From: Panicum virgatum
Taxonomy: Eukaryota > Streptophyta > Magnoliopsida > Poales > Poaceae
Direction of reading: 5' to 3'
DNA: 64,000 bases
Assembly: GCF_016808335.1 (NCBI RefSeq)
Contig: NC_053147.1
Span: 17,284,913-17,348,912, forward strand
Shown here piece by piece: positions 34,404 to 44,876 of this stretch (position 1 is its first letter; every line of letters starts with the position of its first letter). The notes under the pieces are model-generated. The model did not search any database. It was not told where the DNA came from and saw only the letters and a list, made by a program, of their open reading frames with translations. Position numbers and translations under genes: made by a program.

Positions 34404-34688
34404 CTTTGTACACTGTGCCGAAGCCGCCGTCACCGATCTCCATTGCGTCGCTGAAGCTGTCGGTTGCCTCCTCCAGCTCCTCGTACGTGAAGTGGTGCGT
34501 GTGCGGGCTGTGGACGCTGCCGGACTCCGTGTCGTCGGTGCTGCCCCTGGAACGCGGCGTCCCGCCGGAGGCTGTGTACTTGAGGAGCCTGGAGGACGAG
34601 GTCATCTTGTACGGCCTTCTCTTGCGGATGTACAGGCACGTCATGACTGCAAGGACCAAGAACAGCACGCCTGCGGCTATGGAGCTCG
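34404..34688 (-). CDS. LRK10L-like receptor kinase, transmembrane and juxtamembrane exon
   Basis: Bounded by AG at 34690-34689 and GT at 34403-34402. It encodes the transmembrane helix (IAAGVLFLVLAVMTCLYI) followed by the stop-transfer RKRRPYK, a Ser/Thr-rich juxtamembrane stretch, HHFTYEELEEATDSFSD and the Gly-rich loop IGDGGFGTVYKG. The first two bases complete an Ala codon begun in the 39-nt exon. The last base starts a Gly codon finished in the kinase exon. The reading frame is intact. Confidence 0.9.
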
Positions 34689-35073
34689 CTGAAGTTGGAA
34701 AATTTCGCAGATGGTGACGGCATTATTGTTCAGGAAACATCAGGTGTGCATGGATTTGGGAATACGATGGCAATATATACAGGTATGGTATGGCAAGCCC
34801 GCTTTCTTAATTTCTACCACTTTGCACTCGCAATTATGATGACAGTTACATTGTGTTTCTAACTTCTATTGCTTGTAATTATTTCCAAAATTCATTCATT
34901 GCGACAACTAAAAGGGAACCTTATGGCAAGGACCATTGATCTATGCTTCTCTAACTGTGGAATATTTGTAGCAATCATATGAAGTTTTTGAAAAAAACAG
35001 ACAATTGATTAAACAGTTAAATATGTACAGTTCATGCCTATTACTGGTAAAGTAGACAGGTTTAAGAAATTAC

Positions 35074-35112
35074 CAATTGTAAGTGCTATTTTCCTCGGCT
35101 TTGTCTTCAGCT
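35074..35112 (-). CDS. LRK10L-like receptor kinase, 39-nt micro-exon
   Basis: A 13-codon exon between AG (35114-35113) and GT (35073-35072). It encodes the basic pre-transmembrane linker LKTKPRKIALTI. Its first two bases complete a codon begun with a single G in exon 1, and its last G pairs with CG of the next exon. Both ectodomain exons upstream end in that same phase. Confidence 0.8.
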
Positions 35113-35342
35113 CTGGAAAAATAAAGAAAAGAAGTTATGAAACAGTGCATAAATCAAGTACATATCAATAATCACCTCGCTCCCTTTTTTTAAAGAAATT
35201 TTTATTGCTATGAAAACTCCCAAACTTCCAATGAGTTTTATTGTTTCATTGCAATGCAAGTTGGTTACAATTCTGTCTCATCTTAGTCAGGTCCTTTATT
35301 TGTAACTGTTGATTGTGAATTAGCTATTCAACCAAATGAGCA

Positions 35343-35977
35343 ACTCCAACAGCCTATGTAAAACAAGTTGGATAGGTAAAAGTAGCCAAACAAAGAAAAA
35401 AAACCGGTTCCAACAGTCTCGCTATCCTCCTCGGTCGCTATAGCGCTCGGCATCCCACGCCCCTCGCTCCGCAAAAATACCTACCGAGTGGACTCACCAT
35501 TGCGAACCCGCCCACCTGCCACGCGCCCCCGCGGAGCTTCCCGGCGGCCCTGTCGCGCTTTCCCGACGGCGTGACACTCCCCGACGAGCTCAGCTGCGTC
35601 GCTGCCCCTCGGCCACGCGGGGAGGAGGACTCCGCCGGTGAAGAGCTCACCGGCGCCGGGGCCGATTCGCCGCGTCGGAGCCCCGCCACAACCTCGCCCT
35701 CAATCGGCCTCCACCTCGCCTCCACCCTCAACACAGCACGCCGTCGCGGAGCTCCTCCGCCAGCCGCGGAGCCTTCGACGCCGGGATCGCGACGGGGAAG
35801 GTCGATTCGGTGGCGACGATGGTCGATTCGGCGGCGGGGAAGGTCGATTCGACGGCGAGGAATGTCTTGCGGGAGGGCGACGGCCTCACATGGGCATGGC
35901 GATGATTAGCTTGGGGAACTGCTAGTAGCTTGTCAGAAAAAAATCAGATTGGTAGTGGTTGCTGCTGGCCTGCTATT
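35343..35977. other. Intron sequence with repetitive GC-rich DNA
   Basis: The stretch starts with CAACTCCAACAGCC-type MITE-like sequence. It then has a GC-rich block with a short imperfect tandem repeat of GGTCGATTCGRCGGCG near 35798-35860. No gene evidence. Confidence 0.4.
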
Positions 35978-36203
35978 GGGCCTGTTTGTTTCCGATTAAA
36001 AGTCGCTTCTTGGGGGGAAGGAATGCGAGAATCGGAAATAATCCCGCCAAATGCTTTGCGGTGGGCGTGATTGTTTTCATCGCCGCTTCATTCTGACGGC
36101 CGGTTTTGTACTGGAAAGCGAGAATTAGTAACGCGGATAGAATCACGATTCTGGAGAACGCCGATCGACCGCGCGTCCGCATCGAGCGGAAACAAACACG
36201 CCC
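35978..36203. mobile_element. 226-bp MITE in the kinase intron, TSD ATT
   Basis: Termini GGGCCTGTTTGTTTCCG and CGGAAACAAACACGCCC are inverted repeats with one mismatch. ATT flanks both ends (35975-35977, 36204-36206). The end type resembles the GG-C-TGTTTGG ends of the Harbinger element at 44007. Confidence 0.82.
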
Positions 36204-36547
36204 ATTATCTATTCGTAGCATCTGTTCGCCGCCGGGAGGACCGGACGACGGCGGCCAGCACCGGCGAGCAGCGCATGAAAGATTTAGAGTAAATTTGGAG
36301 AGTCTTATGGTTTACCCCATCTCTAGAAAGCTCTTTATCTTTTTAGAGTGTTGGAAAAACTCTTAGTTTAGCTAGGAGAATAACTATTTTCTTGGAGGTA
36401 TGCTCTTAGAAGAGAAAAAAAATCCAAAAAAAGATCAAGGTCCGGATATTCATTTCCATCGTTTTTGTAGGAACATCCATGCTGGGGAGATGATAAAAGC
36501 CAATTTGGCTTTCCTTCCACGAATGGTACTTAATTAATCCTAACGTT

Positions 36548-37678
36548 CTACTACTAATCTACTACTACTCGACAATTGGTTACTTGTTTAGGTGAAGTGT
36601 CAACATCAAAGAAGAAAAATTGTTTATTCGAAAGACAAAGTATTCGACCAATTCAAGAGGAATCTGATTTTTCCCCATTCAGTCAGAGCAAGCAATTTCG
36701 GTTCATTTGAACCATGTAAATGCACATCTATTATCTTATTATTTGACTAACAAACGGAGCCTCCATGTTCGCTCTCAGGCCTAGAAATTCTCACGTTAAT
36801 CGGAGAAAATAGAAAAATAAAAATTACCCACCACTGCTATTATAATAAAAAATTAGCCTAAAATACCCCTGTGCCTAATTAAAAATCACCCACCAATGCC
36901 ATTATAAAAAAATTAAATATAAAATATCATTTAGCTATGTATCAGTTAGAAACATATACTATTAATAAAACTAAAACTAATCCATTAACCAACAAACGTA
37001 GCCTCCACGTTCGCTCTCAAGGCCTGAAAATTTCCACGTTAATCGGAGAAAATAGAAATTACCCACCACTACCATTATAATAAAAATTGGCCTAAAATAC
37101 CCTGTGCCTAATTAAAAATCACCCTCCAATGCCATTATAAAAATTAAATATAAAATATCATTTAGCTATGTATCAGTTAGAAATATATATTATTAATAAA
37201 ACTAAAGCTAATCCACATTCGCTCTCGAGGTCTAGAAATTCTCACGTTAATCGAAAAAATAGAAAAATAAATTATCCACCACTGCCATTGTAATAAAAAT
37301 TAGCCTAAAATACCCCTGTACCTAATTAAAAATCACACACCAATGCCATTACAAAAAATTAAATATAAAATACAATTTAGCTATGTATCAGTTAAAAACA
37401 TATACTATTAATAAAAACTAAAGTTAACAACAATTAATCAAAATAAAACAAAAATAAGGATAATTATATGCATAATATTATTAAAGCTCAACAAATCAAA
37501 TTGTTATCATAGGTAGATCATATTTGAATTGTTTTAACCAACAATAAGACATAATTTACGATAATGAACAGGGTGATGTATGGTAAAAAATAGTATAATC
37601 TTTGAGTAAGGATACAATGGCATCCAAAATTTTGAATTTTCAATACTAGCCGCGCAAATGCGCGGGCTATACGACTAG
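36548..37678. mobile_element. Helitron-like element in the kinase intron
   Basis: The 3' end is classic. A GC hairpin GCCGCGCAAATGCGCGGGC (37649-37667) is followed ~7 nt later by CTAG (37675-37678) and then host T. The 5' end is less sure, with a candidate TCTACTACTAATC near 36548 after A. The interior is non-coding and contains about three copies of a ~200-bp direct repeat (separate entry). No Rep/helicase is present, so it is non-autonomous. Confidence 0.75.
36750..37400. repeat. Tandem repeat of ~190-220 bp, three copies
   Basis: Successive units begin near 36770, 37005 and 37210 with TTCGCTCTC(A/G)(A/G)G and CACGTTAATCG. Each continues through ACCCACCACTGC-type, AAAATACCCCTG and AGCTATGTATCAGTTA. 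Copies diverge by small indels. They lie inside the Helitron-like element. Confidence 0.8.
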
Positions 37679-37974
37679 TTGAGTCAAAGATATGACATGG
37701 CGTCATAGCAGAAAAAGAAAAGAAACAGCATATGTCATGGCAACATGGCCTACTACCGCGGTCTAAGATTGAACTAGGTAACTAGGAGCTCCAACAAAGC
37801 GTTCAAGTATATTAAGTCAAAACTATTATATGCATACTGAAAAATCACAAAGCTTAAATCTCTCAATCAGACTACTTCAACTAATCGTCATCTACAGAGT
37901 AGCCTTGATGACGTCGACCTTAGCTTGTTCAAATTAGTTTGATTCTGAAGCTGAGACATAACTACAGAAGATAC

Positions 37975-38774
37975 CTGAAGAACATGATCCAATAGATGTA
38001 CCGTCAGAGCAGAAGCACGTGTGATCACTAGGACTGCTGGAGCTATATCCACAGAACCCTCCGGAGTTCCTACAGTCTCCACACCACCCCACACGGCCAC
38101 ACCCACCTTCCACCGCACGGCGAAGGCGAAACCGCCTCTTATCACATCCCCAAAGGTAGAGTTCCCGGCGCCCAGCGAGTCCGCCATGGAGCTGCACGGG
38201 AGAACAAGCGTGGAGCTGCACGACCCCATCACGTCCGGCGCCACACCGTGCCCTTGTCCAGCGTATAGTAGGACCGCCCCCCGGACAGGGACGAGAAGAA
38301 GTCCGACGCGAAAGGCAGCGACGACGAGCTGGCGCTGCAGTTGATGTACGCCGTCAGGAACTGGTCGCGGTCGGTGTACGCGAACATGGCGCCGTCGAAG
38401 GTGGCGTTCCGGTAGGGCTGCGGGCACGTCTGCTCAGTTACTAGCCTTTTGTCGACGACGGTGAGGAGGTGGTTGCCGTAGTCGACGCCCGTGACCTGGA
38501 ACAGCCCGCCGCCCGTGGTCACCAGCTTGCCGGCGTCCGTGCAGGAGAGGAGGTACACCGGGACCGAGCAGTAGTCCGGCCGTTCCACGCTGTTCACGGA
38601 GAACGGGTAGCCGATGTCGAACTGGAGTGGCCCGCACTGGTAAGGTTTCGGTGCGCAGCTGCTGTACCGGAAGTAGGCGTCTGATTGTGGCTTGCAGTGG
38701 GGCAGTGATGCGAGTAGTAGGGTGAAGAGGAGTGGCGCTAGATGCAGGCGATGCATTTGATCAGGAGGCGCCAT
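37975..38774 (-). pseudogene. LRK10L ectodomain exon 1b (inner alternative first exon), two frameshifts
   Basis: ATG at 38774 starts a signal peptide (LHLAPLLFTLLLASLPHC) followed by a Cys-rich GUB_WAK galacturonan-binding-like domain (FRYSSCAPKPYQCGPLQFD, GYPFSV). The frame breaks near 38243 (after DKGTV) and again near 38093 (before GGCGRVGWCGDC), then continues with GFCGYSSSS and DHTCFCSDG, the WAK_assoc C-terminal signature. The exon ends at a GT donor (37974-37973) after TCTTCAG. The observed length of 800 nt is out of phase, and correcting both breaks would restore the one-base phase needed for the micro-exon. Either this exon is dead or the assembly has two indel errors. A TATA-like CATATATCT lies near 38828-38836. 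Confidence 0.8.
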
Positions 38775-40247
38775 TGCTGGATCGGCCGATGAAACGAGGA
38801 GGAAACGAGAGGAGAGAGGAGCAAGATATATGGATGGATGAATGATCGCGAACACTAGACGAGTGTGCTGCTAACCTGCTACTTAGATGGTCATGGTCCA
38901 TTCTCACAGGTCAAGACAGGAGGGCTCACAAACAGTTCAGGATCCAGGAACAGAGATATAATGGCAACAGCATCCGGTTATTTCTCTCTCCTTGACGGCT
39001 GCAAGCATACTGTTGACATCCAAATTTGGCACGAATCAGGTTTGTTGGATAATTTAGACAAACTGGTCAGGCTGGTAAGGCAAACCGGTCAGACCGGTCT
39101 TGAAAACTTTGCCAAATCACCAATTGGACTACACTCATTGAGACGATCGAAATGCATATATAGAACGTCCAATTTGAAGTCCGTGTGAGGAAGTTATGTC
39201 TCAAGAAAGATATCCAATTAAAACGTCCAATTTGAAGTCCGTGTGAGGAAGTCCAATTTGGTGGGCTGGTCAGATCGGTCGGAACAGCCCAATTTGAGAT
39301 AGGAGTTATATTTTGGCACAGGGTATATATAGGATTCGATACAGACATTCCCACCCTATATATATGAAGGGTCACACCCGATTTAGGGTAATCCAATCGA
39401 TTCAACACATTTATCTTTACCTTTTATCTCTAAACTTTTCCAACCCCATCTGCTGTTCTTCTTGCGTCTCTACAAAGTTTGAGGGTGTTCTAAGTGGCCT
39501 GCCGACCTCAGAGCAACCCTAGGTTCATTAGCTCCGACGGGGTTCCTTCCGAGCTTGTGGTTCTAGATTTTGGTCGTCTTCCTGGAGCACTGGTCTGATC
39601 GGTCTGCGCAGAGAGATTGCTGGTGCTGATCATGTTGACGATCTGCTACGCGTTCTAGCATATTTGAATGTGTTGACCAGGTTTGCGTTAACGCAGACGA
39701 AACTTTCGGTACTGCGAGGACAAGGTCAAAGACTTGAGGCGCCTACCGCAGGTGGTCATTGACGAACAAGATGAGCATTGCATTGAACTCGCGTGCCTGG
39801 AGGATCAAAGTTGGCTGTCGCGGCACGCTGAACTAGGTCAGGATTGACGACAACCACCGTTTTCACTGGGCGCTACTATCTCATGAGGAAAAAAGGGGGA
39901 TCGTTTGCTTGGTTTGGTGCCCTTTGGCCACCCACCAGCTGCGACCAATGCTCAGCTCCGGGCCTTCGCCGCATGGTTGCGCTCCTAAAAGGATCACACG
40001 ATTCACAAACCACGGCGGCAGAGGTGGCGGAAAGAAATGGGGCAGAATTTCTACTGGTAAGTGCTGCAGAAACAAGAGCTCAGCAGCGTGCAGTCTGGAA
40101 GCTATGTTCTACTGGTGCACTCGGTGGTTCGTCAGTCACGTCTCCAGAAACAACCAAGCATTTGGCAAACGAGGTGCTCTTTTCTACTGAATACTACCCA
40201 GTAATACAGAGTGAAAAGAAAGGGTGGTGGTAGAACGAGAGACTCAC
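38775..40247. other. Spacer between the two ectodomain exons
   Basis: It holds the 5' UTR and promoter of exon 1b (to about 38860). Repeat-derived DNA follows, including a direct repeat ACGTCCAATTTGAAGTCCGT at about 39167-39195 and 39219-39247, and retrotransposon-like R/U5-style sequence near 39480-39700. No coding exon was identified. Confidence 0.45.
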
Positions 40248-41067
40248 CGCAAGCTGGGTTGCGCACGCGGCCGTCGGAGCACAGGCAGCCGATGAACTCG
40301 CCGCTCTGGTTGTAGCTGCACTGCCCGCCGGAGTCCTCGCACAGGAAGCACGGCCCGGCGCTCGGGTCCCAGGTCAGCTGGAAGCCCCGCTCCAGCAGCT
40401 TGCCGTACCCGTCGCTGTTCAGGCGCAGGAGGTACCCATCGTCAGAGCCCAGGAGGAGCTCCTTCAGCACCGGCGCGACGACCACCTCCTTGCACGCCCG
40501 CGGCCACAAGGCCTTGGGCGGCACGTCGTTCAGCGCTGCCACGTAAGACACCCCGTCCCGCTTCGGGAAGCCGCTGCAGTTGATCGGAGGGATGGGCGGC
40601 GGCGGCGCGGTTGCCGCCGTGAAGACGCAGCCGAAGTAGAAGGCGAGGTCGTCGTTGGCGGTGGTCGAGAGGTTGAGCCAGGTCTCCACCGGCACGGAGA
40701 CGTTGTGTTTCACCCGCGGGCACCCGCCGCCGTCCAGCACGTCCGCGTCGGCGACCGTGACGGTGTGCTTGTCGTAGTCGATGGCCAGCACGGTGTAGTT
40801 GCTGTCCTCGAGCCACAGGGTCGCGCGGCCGCCGTCGCAGGCGACCGCCATGCCGGGGTACCCGCAGTAGGAGTGGGCGGTGTACCCGTCGGCGTCGATG
40901 GCCATGTCCGCGCTGGCGAGGAAGAACGGGTAGTGGACCTCGACGCTGCCGCCGCACGGGACGGACGGCCGGCACGCGCTGGCGTTGTAGTACGCCTCGC
41001 CGGCGGCGCGGGCCGCGGCGAGGGAGGCCGCGGCGAGGAGGAGGCGCGCGACGGCGAGGAGCGCCAT
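40248..41067 (-). CDS. LRK10L ectodomain exon 1a (outer alternative first exon), intact
   Basis: ATG at 41067 opens an 820-nt exon with a hydrophobic Ala/Leu signal peptide and an uninterrupted frame. The GUB_WAK-like part (ACRPSVPCGGSVEVHYPFF, CGYPGMAVAC) is followed by the WAK_assoc part (CKEVVVAPVL, LERGFQLTWD, CFLCEDSGGQCSYNQ, FIGCLCSDGRV). It ends at donor GT (40247-40246) after GCTTGCG, leaving one base, which is the same phase as exon 1b. The predicted product is exon 1a plus the 39-nt, transmembrane and kinase exons: a secreted-side Cys-rich sensor, one membrane helix and a kinase. Alternatively exon 1a could belong to a separate tandem gene that has lost its kinase. Confidence 0.85.
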
Positions 41068-41811
41068 GGTGGCGCGCGGCCCGGAGGGGCTCGAGCTAAG
41101 GCCGGGCTGTACGTTGCGATGATGCACCCTGACTTGCAGTGCACGGCTGTCACGTAGTCGCACGGCCGCTGCTCCTCTTACCGGGCTCTGTGGCTCGAGA
41201 CATCTGGTTCGTGGTGTGGTGGCGGCGGCGCGCGGGCGGGCCGCGAGACGTGAACTCTCCTGCTGCTGTGCCGAGGTGGTGCACGACTTTGACTTGCCCT
41301 GTCGGGGAGGCAGTTGGTAGCTCCGGGGACGTGGCGGGGCGCGATTGGCTCCAAGAGGCGGCCGGGTCTCCGGTTGGTGGTGGCGCTGACGCGCCACCGG
41401 CCGATGACCTCATCCGCGCGCGCGTGTCCGCCTGCCCGGTGGGGACGGGACGGGTCGGACGGCTCCAGCTCGAGGGCTGCGTGCCGAGTCCCCTTCCATT
41501 TTCGCGGCGTATTCCTTGTTGCGGATTCTTTTTCCATCCTTTTGTTTGATTTTTTTTGGTGCGCTTGTCCATGCATGCTTGTTTGTTTGGGTTTTCACTT
41601 GAACTGCGCACGAAGGAAGCGTGCGAGCTCGCGGTCGTGAATAAAGTGGTGGGAATGCTGGATCACGCTTTCGACCAGAAGAGGAGGCCGGCCGGAACCG
41701 AAAGGATTGAGCGGCCGGATCCTCTTGTTAGGTGTAGCACTATGGAATTCCCCTAATTTGCTCTGTGCCCAAGGCATGCGCCAAAACATACAAAACACAT
41801 AGGCTGTGTTT
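41068..41811. other. Upstream region of ectodomain exon 1a
   Basis: GC-rich sequence to about 41500, probably 5' UTR and promoter. Overlapping frames on both strands here are compositional. No other gene was recognised. Confidence 0.4.
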
Positions 41812-42077
41812 AGATCCCTGGAAAACGGGTAGAAAATATCACATCGGATACTGTAGCACTTTTCATTTGTTTGTGATAAATATTGTCTTACCATGACCTA
41901 ACTAGTCTCAAAAGATTCGTCTCGCAACGTACATCAAAATTATACAATTAGTTTTTTTATTTACCTACATTTAGTACTCCATGCATGGATCATTTGCTAT
42001 ATTTAATGTTTCGATGTGATTTCGATGTGATGGAAAATTTGGAAAGTTTGGAGGAGTTTGGGGATCTAAACACACCC
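41812..42077. mobile_element. 266-bp MITE related to the Harbinger ends, TSD ATA
   Basis: Ends GGCTGTGTTTAGATCC and GGATCTAAACACACCC are inverted with two mismatches. ATA is on both sides (41809-41811, 42078-42080). The termini resemble the Harbinger element at 44007 (GG-x-x-x-TGTTTGGATCC). Confidence 0.85.
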
Positions 42078-42300
42078 ATAGTAAACTCTTTTGCTAGCAA
42101 AAGTCAACACTGCAAAGCTTTTGTTGTGTGCTGTTTTGATCCATGATAAAAAAAATAACGCTCACCAAAATTTGAATTGAAAAAACATGAAACAATGGCA
42201 AAAAATATAATCAAGGAAGGGCCCCAACGGCCAGCACCTACCCTTGAAGACGCAGGTCGCGACATTTAACGCACGCTACGCGATTGACAGGACCCATGAC

Positions 42301-42894
42301 CAGGGTTAAAAATCTCGATCGGAACCGATCCGGTTTTACCGGTTCCGGCCGGTTTCAAACCGGCTCAAATTTAAAATTCAAATTTGAATTCTAAGGAATG
42401 AAGAATTCCCAAAAAATTCCTAAAAATACTTTAAGTTGCGACGAATCTAATGATGTCAAATTTTTTCAAATATTCATTCATTTAGTATACTTTGCGAGCA
42501 TTTGAAGTTAAACAAAAAAATGTGCATACAAAAGTATACAAATACAATGTAAAAGTAGTACAAAAGAGGGTTGGAGGGTTCATTTAGGCTAAAACATATT
42601 ATACAAACATTCATTTAGTATACTTTGCGGGCATTTGAATTTAAACCAAAAAAGAAAAAAAATTGAATTTGGCCGGTTACCACTCAAACCGACCGGTTAC
42701 CACTCAAACCGACCGGTAACCGGTCAAACCGGACCGGTAAACCGGTCGGCTAGCCGATAGGAACCGGTTGAACATGAGTTTTTGATTTGGATTTTGAATT
42801 TGGCCGGTTTTTTCCAGTAACTGGTCAAACCGGTCCGGTTTACCGCTACCGGTGGGCGGCGGTTTTGTCCCACCGGTCGGTAAAAAAAAACCTG
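42301..42894. mobile_element. Non-autonomous hAT-type element, second copy, TSD CCCATGAC
   Basis: It starts CAGGGTTAAAAATCTCG and ends TAAAAAAAAACCTG, flanked by a perfect 8-bp duplication CCCATGAC (42293-42300, 42895-42902). The interior shares ACCGGTTT-type motifs with 27999-28594 but in part in a different arrangement. Non-coding. Confidence 0.92.
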
Positions 42895-43032
42895 CCCATG
42901 ACCTCCCCCTCGCGCAAACACCTCTACCACTACACCACACTCTCAAATATTTCTTTACTTCATTTTCTTTCCCCACATACTAAACTGAGTGTAAATTGCT
43001 TATTTGAGGCTCTAAATGAGTTCAAATTAAAA

Positions 43033-43380
43033 ATTTGACAACTACAAAGTTTCATAACTTTTTGAGATCTACAACTTTCATTTTGGTACTTTCTCCATCC
43101 GAGGTCGTTTTCAAATTTAAGAAATTGAAATGTAGTTTTCGTTAACAAGATATTTCAAATAAAAAATTATGAACTACAAAGTTTCATAATTTTTTGAGAT
43201 CTACAACTTTCATTTTGGTACTTTCTCCATCCGAGGTCGTTTTCAAATTTAAGAAATTGAAATACAGTTTTCGTTGACAAGATATTTCAAATAAAAAAAA
43301 TTATGAACTACAAAGTTTCATAACTTTTCGAGATTTACAACTTTCATTTTGGTACTTTTCCTATCCGAGGTACTTTAAAA
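43033..43380. repeat. Tandem repeat, ~120-bp unit, about three copies
   Basis: Each unit holds ACTACAAAGTTTCATAA, GATCTACAACTTTCATTTTG, CCATCCGAGGTCGTTTTC and AAGATATTTCAAATAAA. Copies start near 43038, 43173 and 43308, and the last is truncated. This resembles subterminal repeats of larger DNA transposons. Confidence 0.85.
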
Positions 43381-43396
43381 ATTTTAAATTTTAAAT

Positions 43397-43661
43397 GACC
43401 CATTTTTAGGTGGAGGACCGTCCGCTCCCATTGGGTGGACCGTTCGCCGTTCAAGACGTTCGGACATCCAAAACGTGAGCATGTAAGTCCTAACAGCGGA
43501 CGGTCCGGCCTGTTGGGGTGGACAGTCCGCCGGCTAATGTTCAAACGCGCAGCTCTTTTCAGACGTCCGAACTTATATGTAGACGTTTTGGATGTCCGAA
43601 CGTCTTGATTGGCGGACGGTCTGTCCATTGAAAACCGATGGTCCGCCACCTAAAAATGACC
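43397..43661. mobile_element. 265-bp fold-back element with CGGA-N3-TCCG palindromes
   Basis: The outer ends GACCCATTTTTAGGTGG and CCACCTAAAAATGACC are inverted. Complementarity extends inward for ~100 nt per arm (GACGTTCGGACATCCAAAAC on the left, its complement on the right). The copy carries GCGGACGGTCCGG and several decayed relatives of the palindrome found in the Sirevirus LTRs. No ORF. Confidence 0.75.
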
Positions 43662-43839
43662 TTGTTTAGTTGCAAAATTCAAAATTCCAATACTATCACA
43701 TCGAAATGGAATCTTACATGCATGGAGTATTAAATCTAGTCGAAATAGAAAACAAATTGCATAGTTTGATTGTAAATTGCGAGGCGAATCTAATGAGCCT
43801 AATTAGACTATGATTAGGTACTAAATTGCTACAGTAACT
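43662..43839. repeat. Dispersed grass repeat fragment
   Basis: Sequence with AATCTAATGAGCCTAATTAG and TACTAAATTGCTACAGTAA, a pattern very common in grass MITE-type repeats. It ends abruptly at the RPS17 promoter copy. Confidence 0.5.
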
Positions 43840-43940
43840 GCTAGGGTTTCGCTGTGGGAGGAGATCTGAGCCGCTCGTTCGAGATGGGCGGGTGATATTG
43901 ATTGGGCTGGTACTGGGCCTTGCCTCTCTAGGCCGATTCG
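43840..43940 (-). promoter_or_regulatory. Duplicated RPS17 promoter fragment
   Basis: This ~100-bp piece matches 55038-55138 almost base for base. It starts with the telo-box complement (TAGGGTTT) and includes GAGATCTGAGCCGCTCGTTC and the TGGGCT/TGGGCC site II motifs. It has no RPS17 coding region next to it. The duplicated block continues into the adjoining LTR. Confidence 0.85.
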
Positions 43941-44876
43941 TGGCCAGATCTTCGGCTATTTTGCACAAAATCCCTCGGCATACTCAAAATTCATCTACAT
44001 TTACACGGGCATGTTTGGATCCAAGGGCTAGAGCTATTTTGAGCCTAAAATAGCCCAAAATCCTCAAATATGAGGGCTAGTTTTGGCTATTTGGAAATAA
44101 CCTACCTCAAAAAATTATCCCACCCAAAGGGTGATTATTTGAGCTATTTGAGTGGGTCCCACCGGAAAATTAATTTTTCTCCTCCCCTGTGGCCACATCC
44201 AATCGGGCCTGCCTGTGGCCGCAGCTCGCACCTCGCGATGGCGGATCCCATCCGCTGGCGGATGTCCAGCGCCCTCTCGATCCGCCGCCGCCGACGGTGA
44301 GTCGCCCCATCGCCTCCCCCCACGCGTGCGCCGCCCCGCCGCCTACCCCCACGCCGGCCACGCGTGCGCCGCCGCGCCTCCCCCCACACGCGCCACCCCG
44401 TCGCCTCCCGATCCGGACTGCCGGCGCCGCTTCTCCCCCACGGACTGCATCGCCGTCGCCGGCTCGGACCGCGGCAGCCCTTCATCCCCGACCGGATCTC
44501 CATGGACGGCTTCGACTTCTTCTCCACAACGTCGTAGACGTCGGCGACCGCCCCCGACCACGTTCCTGCTCCTCATGCCGGCATGGACTCATTCGACCTC
44601 AACTCATAGGTGCCGCCGGTCGAGAATTTCCCACATCTGCATGCGTATAGCGCCTTCCTCCAGGGCCACGGGGAGGAAGGAGCTGGGCTCGACCATGGCT
44701 CTGTTTACCCTCCCCCTCGCGCACCGCGCACCAAGTGCCTCACCTCGCTCCTGGGCTCGGCCGTAGCTGGGTGGCTCCGCCTGCACCGCGTGCTCGCCAA
44801 CTTCAATTCGGCGCATCGTCATCGGCGGGAGGCAGCAGCGGTGTAGCCGGCGACGGCATGCCGCCATGGCCTGCGC

